A DNA stretch of 64,000 nt from Streptomyces lomondensis (GTDB lineage: Bacteria > Actinomycetota > Actinomycetes > Streptomycetales > Streptomycetaceae), in the NCBI RefSeq assembly GCF_014651035.1, contig NZ_BMWC01000010.1:248001-312000 (forward strand), given 5' to 3'. Of the stretch, positions 42,537-50,537 are shown piece by piece. The first letter of the stretch is position 1, and each line of letters starts with the position of its first letter. The position numbers and the translations under genes are program-made. The notes under the pieces were generated by a model. That model made no database searches. It saw only the letters and a list, made by a program, of their open reading frames with translations, and was not told the origin of the DNA.

Positions 42537-44222
42537 ATGACGCCGAACGCCGCCTCCGCCTCCTCCGGACCGAGCCGGAGAAGTTTCCTCGCCTCCACGG
42601 CGGTCGCCACCGCAGCGGTGGCGGGCGGGATGCCGCTGCTCGCCGCGTGCGGGGGGTCGGACAGCGGGTCCAAGGACGGCACCACGTCCGGCAAGAGCGC
42701 CAAGAAGCTGCTGCCGGCGTACGTCGCCAGCAACGTGGTGACGCCGGACATCCCGTCCAAGAACGGCTCCGCGATCGGCTTCACGAGCAAGCTGGACCTC
42801 GCCGACCTCAAGACCTCGGTCTCGAAGAAGCTCGGCAAGGGCAGCTCCATCAAGATCATGTCGCCGTTCTGGGGGACGCCGCCGAAGGGCGACAACCCCT
42901 ACTACAAGGCGATGAACGACCTGATCGGCGTCGACATCACCTGGCAGAACCAGGACGGCATCACCTACGACGAGAAGCTCGGCGCGGTCCTCGCCTCCAG
43001 CGACGTGCCGGACGTCGTGGTCATCCCCAGCTGGAACATGGGCGGCAAGATACCCAGCGCCATCATCAGCAAGTTCGCCGACCTCGGCCCCTACCTGTCC
43101 GGGGACGCGGTCAAGAAGTACCCGAACCTCGCCGCCATCCCCAGCGAGGCCTGGCAGTACTCCATCTTCGGCGGCAAGCTGCGGGGCCTGCCCCAGCCCG
43201 CCCCCTCCGTCGTCGGCATCGTGCCCTTCTACCGCAAGGACGTCTTCGACAAGGAGGGCTACGAGCTCCCCAAGTCGCCGGACGAGTTCCTCGCCCTCGC
43301 CAAGGAGATCACCCGGCCCAAGGCCAAGGTGTGGGCCTGTGACGACATGAAGTGGACGGCCTTCAACATCTTCGGCGTGCTGTCCGGCAGCGAGAAGCCG
43401 CTCGGCTGGAACCAGGTCGACGGCAAGCTGGTCTACCGCGTGGAGACCGAGGAATTCCTCGAGGCCCTGGAGTGGACGCGCAAGCTCTACGCTGCGGGCG
43501 TGGTCCACCCGGACGCCAAGGCGGTGAACCAGGGCACCGCGGGCGACCGCTTCACCTCCGGCCAGGTCCTGATGTACAACCAGAACATCTCGGACTGGTG
43601 GGGCAAGATGGCCGAACAGGCCGCCCAGAACAGGGACTTCCGCATCTCCGGCATGGACATCTTCGGCGCGGACGGCGGAGACCCCACGCTGTGGGCGGGA
43701 TCCCCCGCGGGCATCTTCGCCTTCGTCAACAAGAAGGCTTCCAAGGCCGTCATCGAGGACGTCCTGGCCGCCGCCAACGTCACCGCCGCCCCGTACGGCA
43801 CCAAGGAGTACATGCTCACCAACTACGGGGTGGAGGGCACGCACTACACCGTCAAGGACGGGGTGCCCACCAAGAACGACAAGGGCAACCAGGAGGTCAT
43901 CAACGCCTACGTGATGCTCGCCAGCCCCGCCCCGACCATCGCGCACCCGGACTTCCCGGACATCGCGAAGGAGCAGGTGGAGTGGCAGCAGCGGATGGGC
44001 GCCTTCACCAAGAAGTCCGCCTTCTGGGGCATGCAGATCACCGAACCGGCCCGCTACACCAACCTCTCCAACGACTTCGAGCAGCTGGAGGACGACGTCG
44101 TCCGCGGCCGCAAGAAGATCAGTGACATGCAGCAGGCCGTCTCCGACTGGAAGAGGCAGGGCGGCGACAAGCTTCGCGACTGGTACCAGAAGCTGCTCGA
44201 CGACAACGGCTCCGCGCAGTAA
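42537..44222 (+). CDS. ABC transporter substrate-binding lipoprotein for oligosaccharides
   Basis: 561 residues. The signal has twin arginines (SRRSFLASTAVATAAVAGGM) and a lipobox LAACG, so it is exported and lipid-anchored. The mature part resembles large family-1/LplA-type binding proteins: SIKIMSPFWGTPPKGDNPYY, ITWQNQDGITYDEKLGAVLA, GKLRGLPQPAPSVVGIVPFY and GGDPTLWAGSPAGIFAFVNK. It pairs with LplB/YtcP-type permeases downstream. The surrounding hydrolases point to xyloglucan oligosaccharides as cargo (inference). First gene of the operon behind the operator at 42385. Confidence 0.9.
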   Translation: MTPNAASASSGPSRRSFLASTAVATAAVAGGMPLLAACGGSDSGSKDGTTSGKSAKKLLPAYVASNVVTPDIPSKNGSAIGFTSKLDLADLKTSVSKKLGKGSSIKIMSPFWGTPPKGDNPYYKAMNDLIGVDITWQNQDGITYDEKLGAVLASSDVPDVVVIPSWNMGGKIPSAIISKFADLGPYLSGDAVKKYPNLAAIPSEAWQYSIFGGKLRGLPQPAPSVVGIVPFYRKDVFDKEGYELPKSPDEFLALAKEITRPKAKVWACDDMKWTAFNIFGVLSGSEKPLGWNQVDGKLVYRVETEEFLEALEWTRKLYAAGVVHPDAKAVNQGTAGDRFTSGQVLMYNQNISDWWGKMAEQAAQNRDFRISGMDIFGADGGDPTLWAGSPAGIFAFVNKKASKAVIEDVLAAANVTAAPYGTKEYMLTNYGVEGTHYTVKDGVPTKNDKGNQEVINAYVMLASPAPTIAHPDFPDIAKEQVEWQQRMGAFTKKSAFWGMQITEPARYTNLSNDFEQLEDDVVRGRKKISDMQQAVSDWKRQGGDKLRDWYQKLLDDNGSAQ

Positions 44223-44248
44223 CCCGGGCCCGAGGCAAGGAGACGGCC

Positions 44249-45286
44249 GTGTCCAACAGCACGGTGCCTCGCAGCAGGGCCGAGGCGGAGACGAGTGAGA
44301 CGGCTTCCCGGGCGGCGGACGCTCCAGGGGGGCGGCCGGGGAAGAAGAAGCCCTCCGGCAAGCTGAGCCTCCGGCTGCGGCTGCGCCGCGACCGCACACT
44401 GATCCTGATGACCCTGCCGGCCGTCGCGCTGGTCCTGGTCTTCAACTACATACCGATCCTGGGCAACGTCGTCGCCTTCCAGGAGTACGACCCGTACGTC
44501 AGCGACAACGGCTTCATCGCGATGCTGGAGAGCCCCTGGGTGGGCTTCGAGCAGTTCCAGCGGGTCTTTGCGGACTCGGCGTTCTGGGACGCCGTGCAGA
44601 ACACACTCGTGCTGTTCTTCCTCCAGCTGGTGCTGTTCTTCCCGGTCCCCATCCTGCTCGCGCTGCTCATCAACAGCGTGATCAGGCCCCGGATCAGGGC
44701 GGTCTCGCAGGCGATCCTCTACCTGCCGCACTTCTTCTCCTGGGTGCTCGTCATCACCGTCTTCCAGCAGATCTTCGGCGGCGCGGGCATCATCGCGCAG
44801 ACGCTGCGGCAGCGCGGGTACGAGGGCTTCGACCTCATGACCGACCCCGGGATCTTCAAGTTCCTGGTGACGGCCGAGGGCGTCTGGAAGGACGCGGGCT
44901 GGGGCATCATCGTCTTCCTCGCGGCGCTCGCCTCGGTGAGCCCCGACCTCTACGAGGCGGCGGCCATGGACGGGGCCGGGCGCTGGCGCCGTATGTGGCA
45001 CGTCACGCTGCCCGCGCTGCGGCCCGTGATCGCCCTGCTGCTGGTGCTGCGCGTCGGTGACGCGCTCACGGTCGGTTTCGAACAGATCCTGCTGCAACGC
45101 GACGCGGTGGGACCAGGGGCGGCGGAGGTCCTCGATACCTACGTCTGGTGGAACGGCGTCCGCAACCAGGACTTCAGCTACGCGGCGGCCGCGGGGCTGA
45201 TCAAGGGCCTGGTGAGTGTGGCGCTCGTCCTCGCCGCGAACAAGGTGGCCCACTTCATGGGCGAGCAGGGGGTGTACAAGAAGTGA
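44249..45286 (+). CDS. sugar ABC transporter permease, LplB type
   Basis: 345 residues from GTG 44249 behind AAGGAGA. A 50-residue basic, Ser/Lys-rich cytoplasmic head precedes six membrane helices (first: LILMTLPAVALVLVFNYIPI). The ATPase-contact loop is YEAAAMDGAGRWRRMWHVTL followed by PALRPVIALLLVLR. The segment VAFQEYDPYVSDNGF is usual for LplB-type permeases of oligosaccharide importers. The stop overlaps the next gene's GTG (GTGA). No ATPase gene is present in the locus; Streptomyces commonly share one multitask ATPase (MsiK) among sugar importers. Confidence 0.92.
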   Translation: MSNSTVPRSRAEAETSETASRAADAPGGRPGKKKPSGKLSLRLRLRRDRTLILMTLPAVALVLVFNYIPILGNVVAFQEYDPYVSDNGFIAMLESPWVGFEQFQRVFADSAFWDAVQNTLVLFFLQLVLFFPVPILLALLINSVIRPRIRAVSQAILYLPHFFSWVLVITVFQQIFGGAGIIAQTLRQRGYEGFDLMTDPGIFKFLVTAEGVWKDAGWGIIVFLAALASVSPDLYEAAAMDGAGRWRRMWHVTLPALRPVIALLLVLRVGDALTVGFEQILLQRDAVGPGAAEVLDTYVWWNGVRNQDFSYAAAAGLIKGLVSVALVLAANKVAHFMGEQGVYKK

Positions 45287-46233
45287 CCGCCGTCATCGAC
45301 AAGGCCGCCATCGAGGAGGCGGCGCGTGAACCCCGCTGGTGGGAGGCGCCGCCGAGGCCCGTCTGGGAGGAGGAGCCCAGCAAGGCCGGGGTCGCGGGCA
45401 AGGGCATCGTCCTGGCCGGCGCCTGTCTCGCCGTGCTGTTCCCGCTGTGGATCGTCATCGTCACGAGCCTGTCCTCGAAGAAGACCATCACCGAGGCCGG
45501 CGGGCTGGTGATGATCCCGAAGGACATCACCTTCATCGCCTACCAGGAGCTGCTGAGCGGCGGGCAGGTGACCCGGGCGGCGATCGTCAGCGTGGGCGTC
45601 ACGCTGGCCGGCACGCTCTTCTCGATGGCGGTGTCGGTCCTCGCGGCGTACGGGCTGTCCCGGAGCGGGTCGCTCGGGCATCGCTGGTTCCTGATGACGT
45701 TGCTCGCGACGATGTTCTTCGGGGCCGGGCTCATTCCGACGTATCTGCTGGTGCAGTCGCTGGGGCTGACGGACACCTATCTGGCGCTGATCCTGCCGAG
45801 CGCGGTCAGTGTCTTCAACATCCTGGTCCTGCGCGCGTTCTTCATGGGGATCTCCCCGGAGCTGATCGACAGCGCGCGGATCGACGGGGCGGGGGACTGG
45901 CGGATCCTGTGGCAGATCGTGCTTCCGCTCTCGCGGGCCGTGGTCGCGGTGATCACGTTGTTCTACGCGGTCGGGTACTGGAGCGCGTGGTTCAACGCGT
46001 CGATCTACCTCAGCGACCAGGACATGATGCCGTTGCAGAACGTCATGATCCAGCTGGTGCAGAAGCAGGAGGCGCCGGTGGGGGTGAGCCAGGCGATCAA
46101 GACAGGGCAGATCTCCGGGCTGGCCATCCAGATGGCCGTGATGGTGATGGCGTTGCTGCCGGTTGCCGTGATCTCGCCGTTCGTCCAGAAGCACTTCAAG
46201 AAGGGCATGCTCACCGGGGCCGTCAAGGGGTGA
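45283..46233 (+). CDS. carbohydrate ABC transporter permease, YtcP/LplC type
   Basis: 316 residues from the GTG that overlaps the preceding stop. Six membrane helices (first: GIVLAGACLAVLFPLWIVIV). The EAA loop is DSARIDGAGDWRILWQIVLP followed by LSRAVVAVITLFYAVGYWSA. YLSDQDMMPLQNVMIQLVQK is typical for this subfamily. It forms the channel together with LplB. The TGA of this gene is followed by 132 bases without a gene before GH74, including a dispersed repeat. Confidence 0.92.
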   Translation: MTAVIDKAAIEEAAREPRWWEAPPRPVWEEEPSKAGVAGKGIVLAGACLAVLFPLWIVIVTSLSSKKTITEAGGLVMIPKDITFIAYQELLSGGQVTRAAIVSVGVTLAGTLFSMAVSVLAAYGLSRSGSLGHRWFLMTLLATMFFGAGLIPTYLLVQSLGLTDTYLALILPSAVSVFNILVLRAFFMGISPELIDSARIDGAGDWRILWQIVLPLSRAVVAVITLFYAVGYWSAWFNASIYLSDQDMMPLQNVMIQLVQKQEAPVGVSQAIKTGQISGLAIQMAVMVMALLPVAVISPFVQKHFKKGMLTGAVKG

Positions 46234-46294
46234 TGACCCCTGGATGAGTTCTCCCCGTAGGGCTGTCGGTTGTTTGTCGTGTGCCGCTGCGTCG

Positions 46295-46329
46295 TGGCTT
46301 GTCGCGCAGTTCCCCGCGCCCCTGAGGGC
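46295..46329. repeat. dispersed Streptomyces intergenic repeat
   Basis: GTCGCGCAGTTCCCCGCGCC followed by CCTGAGGGC, the reverse complement type of the repeat at 18444-18484. It sits inside an operon, between permease and GH74. Such copies often form hairpins; possible effect on mRNA stability. Confidence 0.6.
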
Positions 46330-46365
46330 ATCCACTTCCTCCCTTTGCATGAACCGAGGTATGTC

Positions 46366-48570
46366 ATGAGCACGTTCCACCTCAGCAGACGCGCCGTGCT
46401 GGCCGGGACCGCCGCCACCGCCGCCGTCGCCGCCCTTCCGGTCCTCCAGGGGCACGCCCAGGCCGCCGTCCCCGCCGCAGGGGCCGCCTACCGCTGGCGC
46501 AACGCCGTCCAGGGCGGCACCGGCTTCATCACCGGCGTCCTGTTCCACCCCACCGCCCGCGGCCTCGCCTACGCCCGTACCGACATCGGCGGCGCCTACC
46601 GCTGGGACGACCGGACCGGCCGGTGGAGCCCGCTGACCGACCACCTCGGCTGGGACGACTGGAACCTGCTCGGGGTGGAGGCCATGGCCGTCGACCCGGC
46701 GCACCCGAACCGGGTGTACCTCGCCCTCGGCACGTACGCGCAGTCCTGGGCCGGCAACGGGGCCGTGCTGCGGTCCGAGGACCGCGGGGCCACCTGGAAG
46801 CGCACCGACCTGACCGTGAAGCTCGGGGCCAACGAGGACGGGCGCGGGTGCGGCGAGCGGCTGCTCGTCGACCCGCGCGACAGCGACACCCTGTGGCTCG
46901 GCACCCGGCACGACGGGCTGCTCAAGTCGACCGACCGGGGCGCCACCTGGCAGGCCGCGAGCTTCCCGGCGACTCCGAGCGCCACCGGCCAGGGCATCAC
47001 GTTCCTGGTCGCCGCGGGCCGTACCGTCTACGCCGGCTGGGGCGACTCCGACGGCACGGCCGGCAAGCCGAACCTGTACCGCACCTCCGACGGCACCACC
47101 TGGGAGGCCGTCCCCGGGCAGCCCACCGGCGCCGCCGCCAAGGTGCCGATCCGCGCCGCGTACGACCGGCACACGTGCGAGCTGTACGTGACGTACGCCA
47201 ACGCCCCCGGCCCCAACGGCCAGTCCGACGGCAGCGTGCACAAGCTGCGCACCAGCAGCGGGAAGTGGACCGAAGTCACGCCGGTGAAGCCCGGCGGGAC
47301 GACGAGCGACGGCGGGACCGACGCCTTCGGCTACGGCGGTGTCGCCGTCGACGCCCGCCGCCCGGGCACGCTCGTCGTCTCCACCAACAACCGCTGGGCC
47401 GAGATCGACACCGTGTTCCGCTCCACGAACGGCGGCCGCACCTGGACCTCCCTGAAGGACACGGCCGTCTTCGACGTCTCCGAGACGCCCTACCTCAAGT
47501 GGGGCGGCGACAAGCCCAAGTTCGGCTGGTGGATCCAGGCCCTCGCCCTCGACCCGTACGACTCCGAGCACGTCGTGTACGGCACGGGCGCGACCCTCTA
47601 CGGCACCCGCGACCTCAGGAACTGGGCCCCGCAGATCCGCGGCCTGGAGGAGGCGTCCATCCGCCAGCTCGTTTCGCCTCCGACCGGTGAGGCGCACCTG
47701 ATCAGCGGGTCCGGGGACATCGGTGTGATGTACCACGAGCGGCTCACGGCGTCCCCGTCGCGCGGCATGGCCTCGAATCCGGTGTTCGGCACGTCGACGG
47801 GCCTGTCGCTGGCCGCGGCCAAGCCGTCGTACGTGGTCCGCGCGGGCTGGGGCGACAACGGCAACGGGGCCTGGTCGAACGACGGCGGCAAGACGTGGGC
47901 CCCGTTCCAGGCTCAGCCGAGCATGGCCAAGAGCGCGCCGGGGCCGATCGCCACCAATGCCGACGGCAGCGTCCTGCTGTGGTCCTTCGGCACGAGCAAC
48001 CCGGGCTTCCGCTCGGCGGACAACGGCGCCACCTGGTCGGAGGTCGCCTCCTTCCCGAAGGGCGCCGCCCCGGTCGCGGACCCGGTCGACCCGAAGCGCT
48101 TCTACGCCTTCGACACCACCACCGGCACCCTGTTCGCCAGTACGGACGGCGGAGAGACCTTCACCGCGCGGGCCACCGGCCTGAGCTCGGGCGACACCGA
48201 GTTCCAGCTCGTCGCCGCCCCGGGCCGCTCCGGCGACCTGTGGCTCAGCCTCAAGTGGAACGGGCTGTACCGCTCCACCGACGGCGGCGCGGCCTTCACC
48301 AAGGTCGCCAGCTGCTGGGCCTCGTACACCCTCGGCTTCGGCAAGGCCGCCGAGGGCGCCTCCTACCCGGCGGTCTACATGGTCGGCTCCACCGAGAGCA
48401 TCACGGCCGTGTACCGCTCGGACGACGAGGCGAAGAGCTGGGTGCGCGTCAACGACGACCAGCACCAGTGGGGCTGGATCGGCGCCGCCATCACCGGCGA
48501 CCCGCGCGTGTACGGCCGGGTCTACATCGCCACCAACGGACGCGGTGTGCAGTACGGGGAGCCCGCCTGA
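46366..48570 (+). CDS. secreted GH74 endo-xyloglucanase
   Basis: 734 residues. Tat-type signal LSRRAVLAGTAATAAVAALP, cleavage near GHAQA. The mature enzyme is the two-propeller GH74 fold: YRWRNAVQGGTGFITGVLFH, YARTDIGGAYRWDDRTGRWS (catalytic Asp near 72), and repeated sialidase-like blades with SxDxGxTW boxes (SEDRGATWKR, STDRGATWQA, STNGGRTWTS, SADNGATWSE). GH74 enzymes cut the glucan backbone of xyloglucan. No carbohydrate-binding module is attached, unlike many secreted actinobacterial GH74s. The ATG at 46366 starts the signal; an ATG five bases earlier ends at once in a stop. It is joined to GH42 by TGATG. Confidence 0.92.
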   Translation: MSTFHLSRRAVLAGTAATAAVAALPVLQGHAQAAVPAAGAAYRWRNAVQGGTGFITGVLFHPTARGLAYARTDIGGAYRWDDRTGRWSPLTDHLGWDDWNLLGVEAMAVDPAHPNRVYLALGTYAQSWAGNGAVLRSEDRGATWKRTDLTVKLGANEDGRGCGERLLVDPRDSDTLWLGTRHDGLLKSTDRGATWQAASFPATPSATGQGITFLVAAGRTVYAGWGDSDGTAGKPNLYRTSDGTTWEAVPGQPTGAAAKVPIRAAYDRHTCELYVTYANAPGPNGQSDGSVHKLRTSSGKWTEVTPVKPGGTTSDGGTDAFGYGGVAVDARRPGTLVVSTNNRWAEIDTVFRSTNGGRTWTSLKDTAVFDVSETPYLKWGGDKPKFGWWIQALALDPYDSEHVVYGTGATLYGTRDLRNWAPQIRGLEEASIRQLVSPPTGEAHLISGSGDIGVMYHERLTASPSRGMASNPVFGTSTGLSLAAAKPSYVVRAGWGDNGNGAWSNDGGKTWAPFQAQPSMAKSAPGPIATNADGSVLLWSFGTSNPGFRSADNGATWSEVASFPKGAAPVADPVDPKRFYAFDTTTGTLFASTDGGETFTARATGLSSGDTEFQLVAAPGRSGDLWLSLKWNGLYRSTDGGAAFTKVASCWASYTLGFGKAAEGASYPAVYMVGSTESITAVYRSDDEAKSWVRVNDDQHQWGWIGAAITGDPRVYGRVYIATNGRGVQYGEPA

Positions 48571-50537
48571 TGCCCGACCTGAGCGACGCCACCCGGGGCC
48601 GCCTCCTCTACGGCGGCGACTACAACCCGGAGCAGTGGCCCGAGGAGACCTGGCACGAGGACGTCCGGCTGATGAAGGCCGCCGGCGTCAACTCCGTCAC
48701 GCTCGGCGTCTTCTCCTGGTCGACGCTGGAACCGGAGCCGGGTGCACGGGAGTTCGGCTGGCTGGACACGCTGATGGACCTGATGCACGACAGCGGCATC
48801 GGCGTCGTCCTCGCCACCCCGACCTCCGCGCCCCCGCCCTGGATGGGCCGGCTGCACCCCGACACCCTGCCCGTCACCGAGGAGGGCCGCACCGAGTGGT
48901 GGGGCGGCCGCCAGCACTTCTCGCACTCCAGCGCCACCTACCGGCGCTACGCCGCCGCCATCACCGAGGACCTGGCCGCCCGCTACGGCGGCCACCCGGC
49001 CCTGATGATGTGGCACATCAACAACGAGTACTGCACCTTCGACTACGGCGACGAGGCGGCCGCCGCCTTCCGACGGTGGCTGCGGGAGAAGTACGGCACC
49101 CTCGACGCCCTCAACGAGGCCTGGGGCACCGCCTTCTGGAGCCAGGGCTACGACACCTGGGACGGCATCCTGCCGCCCCGCCTGCCGCACTACATGCGCA
49201 ACCCCACCCAGGTCCTGGACTTCCGGCGCTTCACCTCCGACATGCTCCTGGAGTGCTACACCGCCGAGCGGGACATCGTCCGCCGGCACACCCCGCACCT
49301 CCCGGTCACCAGCAACTTCATGCCGTTGTGGTTCGGGCAGGACGCCTGGCGCTGGGCCGAGGAGGAGGACGTCGTCTCCGTCGACCTCTACCCCGACCCG
49401 CGCGACCCGCTCGGCGCGCAGAACGGCGCCCTGGTCCAGGACATGACCCGCTCCCAGGCGCGCGGGCCGTGGATGCTCATGGAGCAGGCGGCCGGGCCGG
49501 TCAACTGGCGGGGCGTGAACCACCCCAAGCCCCGCGGCCTCAACCGGCTCTGGTCGCTCCAGGCCGTGGCCCGCGGCGCCGACGCCGTCTGCTACTTCCA
49601 GTGGCGGCAGTCCCGGCAGGGCGCGGAGAAGTTCCACTCCGGCATGGTCAGCCACGCGGGGGAGGCGGGCCGGACGTACCAGGAGGTCAAGCAGCTCGGC
49701 GCCGACCTGGCGCGGATCGCTCCGCAGGTGACCGGCCGGCACCTCACCGCCGACGTCGCCGTCCTGCACGACTGGCACGCCTGGTGGGCCGGCGCCCAGG
49801 ACGGCCGCCTGTCCAGCCAGGTGGAGTACCCGGACGTGCTGCGCGCCTGGCACCGGGCCCTGTGGCAGGCGCACCTCACCACCGACTTCGCCCACCCCGA
49901 GCACGACCTCACGCCGTACTCGGTGGTCGTCGTGCCCCAGCTGTACGCGCTCACCGACGCGGCGACCGAGAACCTCCTCGCCTACGTACGGCAGGGCGGC
50001 ACCCTGGTCTGCGGTTTCCTGACCGGCGTCGCCGACGAGGACGACCGGGTGCGCCCCGGCGGCATGGACGCCCGGCTGCGGGAGCTGTTCGGCATCCGCA
50101 CGCTGCACGAGTGGTGGCCGCTGGACGCCGGGGAGACCGCCGCGTGCGAGGGCTTCCGGGGCACCCTGTGGTCCGAGGAGCTGGAGGCGGACGGCACCGC
50201 CGAGGAGACCGTCCCGTACAAGGGCGGCGAGCTCGACGGACTGCCCGCCGTCCTGCGCAAGGGCCGGGCCTGGTACGTCTCCACGCTCCCGGAGCCCGAG
50301 GCGCTGCGCGACCTGCTGGCCCGGATCGCCGAGGGCGCGGGCGTCCGCCCGGTGCTGGACGGCCTCCCCGAGCAGGTCGAGGCCGTACGCCGGGGCGAGG
50401 TGCTGTTCGTGCTCAACCACGGCCGCGAGCCGGTGACCGTCGAGGTGCCCGGCACCCACCACGACCTGCTGACGGACACGGCCGTCACCGACCGGATCAC
50501 CCTCGGCCGCTACGGGGCGGCGGTGCTCCGGCCATGA
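48570..50537 (+). CDS. GH42 beta-galactosidase, intracellular
   Basis: 655 residues. Starts LLYGGDYNPEQWPEETWHED, the signature of GH42. Acid/base Glu is in MMWHINNEYCTF (about 152) and the nucleophile Glu in WMLMEQAAGPVNWRG (about 305). Trimerisation and C-terminal beta domains follow. No signal peptide, so it acts on imported oligosaccharides; in this locus it would remove beta-1,2-galactose from xyloglucan side chains (inference). Coupled to both neighbours (TGATG and ATGA). Confidence 0.93.
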   Translation: MPDLSDATRGRLLYGGDYNPEQWPEETWHEDVRLMKAAGVNSVTLGVFSWSTLEPEPGAREFGWLDTLMDLMHDSGIGVVLATPTSAPPPWMGRLHPDTLPVTEEGRTEWWGGRQHFSHSSATYRRYAAAITEDLAARYGGHPALMMWHINNEYCTFDYGDEAAAAFRRWLREKYGTLDALNEAWGTAFWSQGYDTWDGILPPRLPHYMRNPTQVLDFRRFTSDMLLECYTAERDIVRRHTPHLPVTSNFMPLWFGQDAWRWAEEEDVVSVDLYPDPRDPLGAQNGALVQDMTRSQARGPWMLMEQAAGPVNWRGVNHPKPRGLNRLWSLQAVARGADAVCYFQWRQSRQGAEKFHSGMVSHAGEAGRTYQEVKQLGADLARIAPQVTGRHLTADVAVLHDWHAWWAGAQDGRLSSQVEYPDVLRAWHRALWQAHLTTDFAHPEHDLTPYSVVVVPQLYALTDAATENLLAYVRQGGTLVCGFLTGVADEDDRVRPGGMDARLRELFGIRTLHEWWPLDAGETAACEGFRGTLWSEELEADGTAEETVPYKGGELDGLPAVLRKGRAWYVSTLPEPEALRDLLARIAEGAGVRPVLDGLPEQVEAVRRGEVLFVLNHGREPVTVEVPGTHHDLLTDTAVTDRITLGRYGAAVLRP

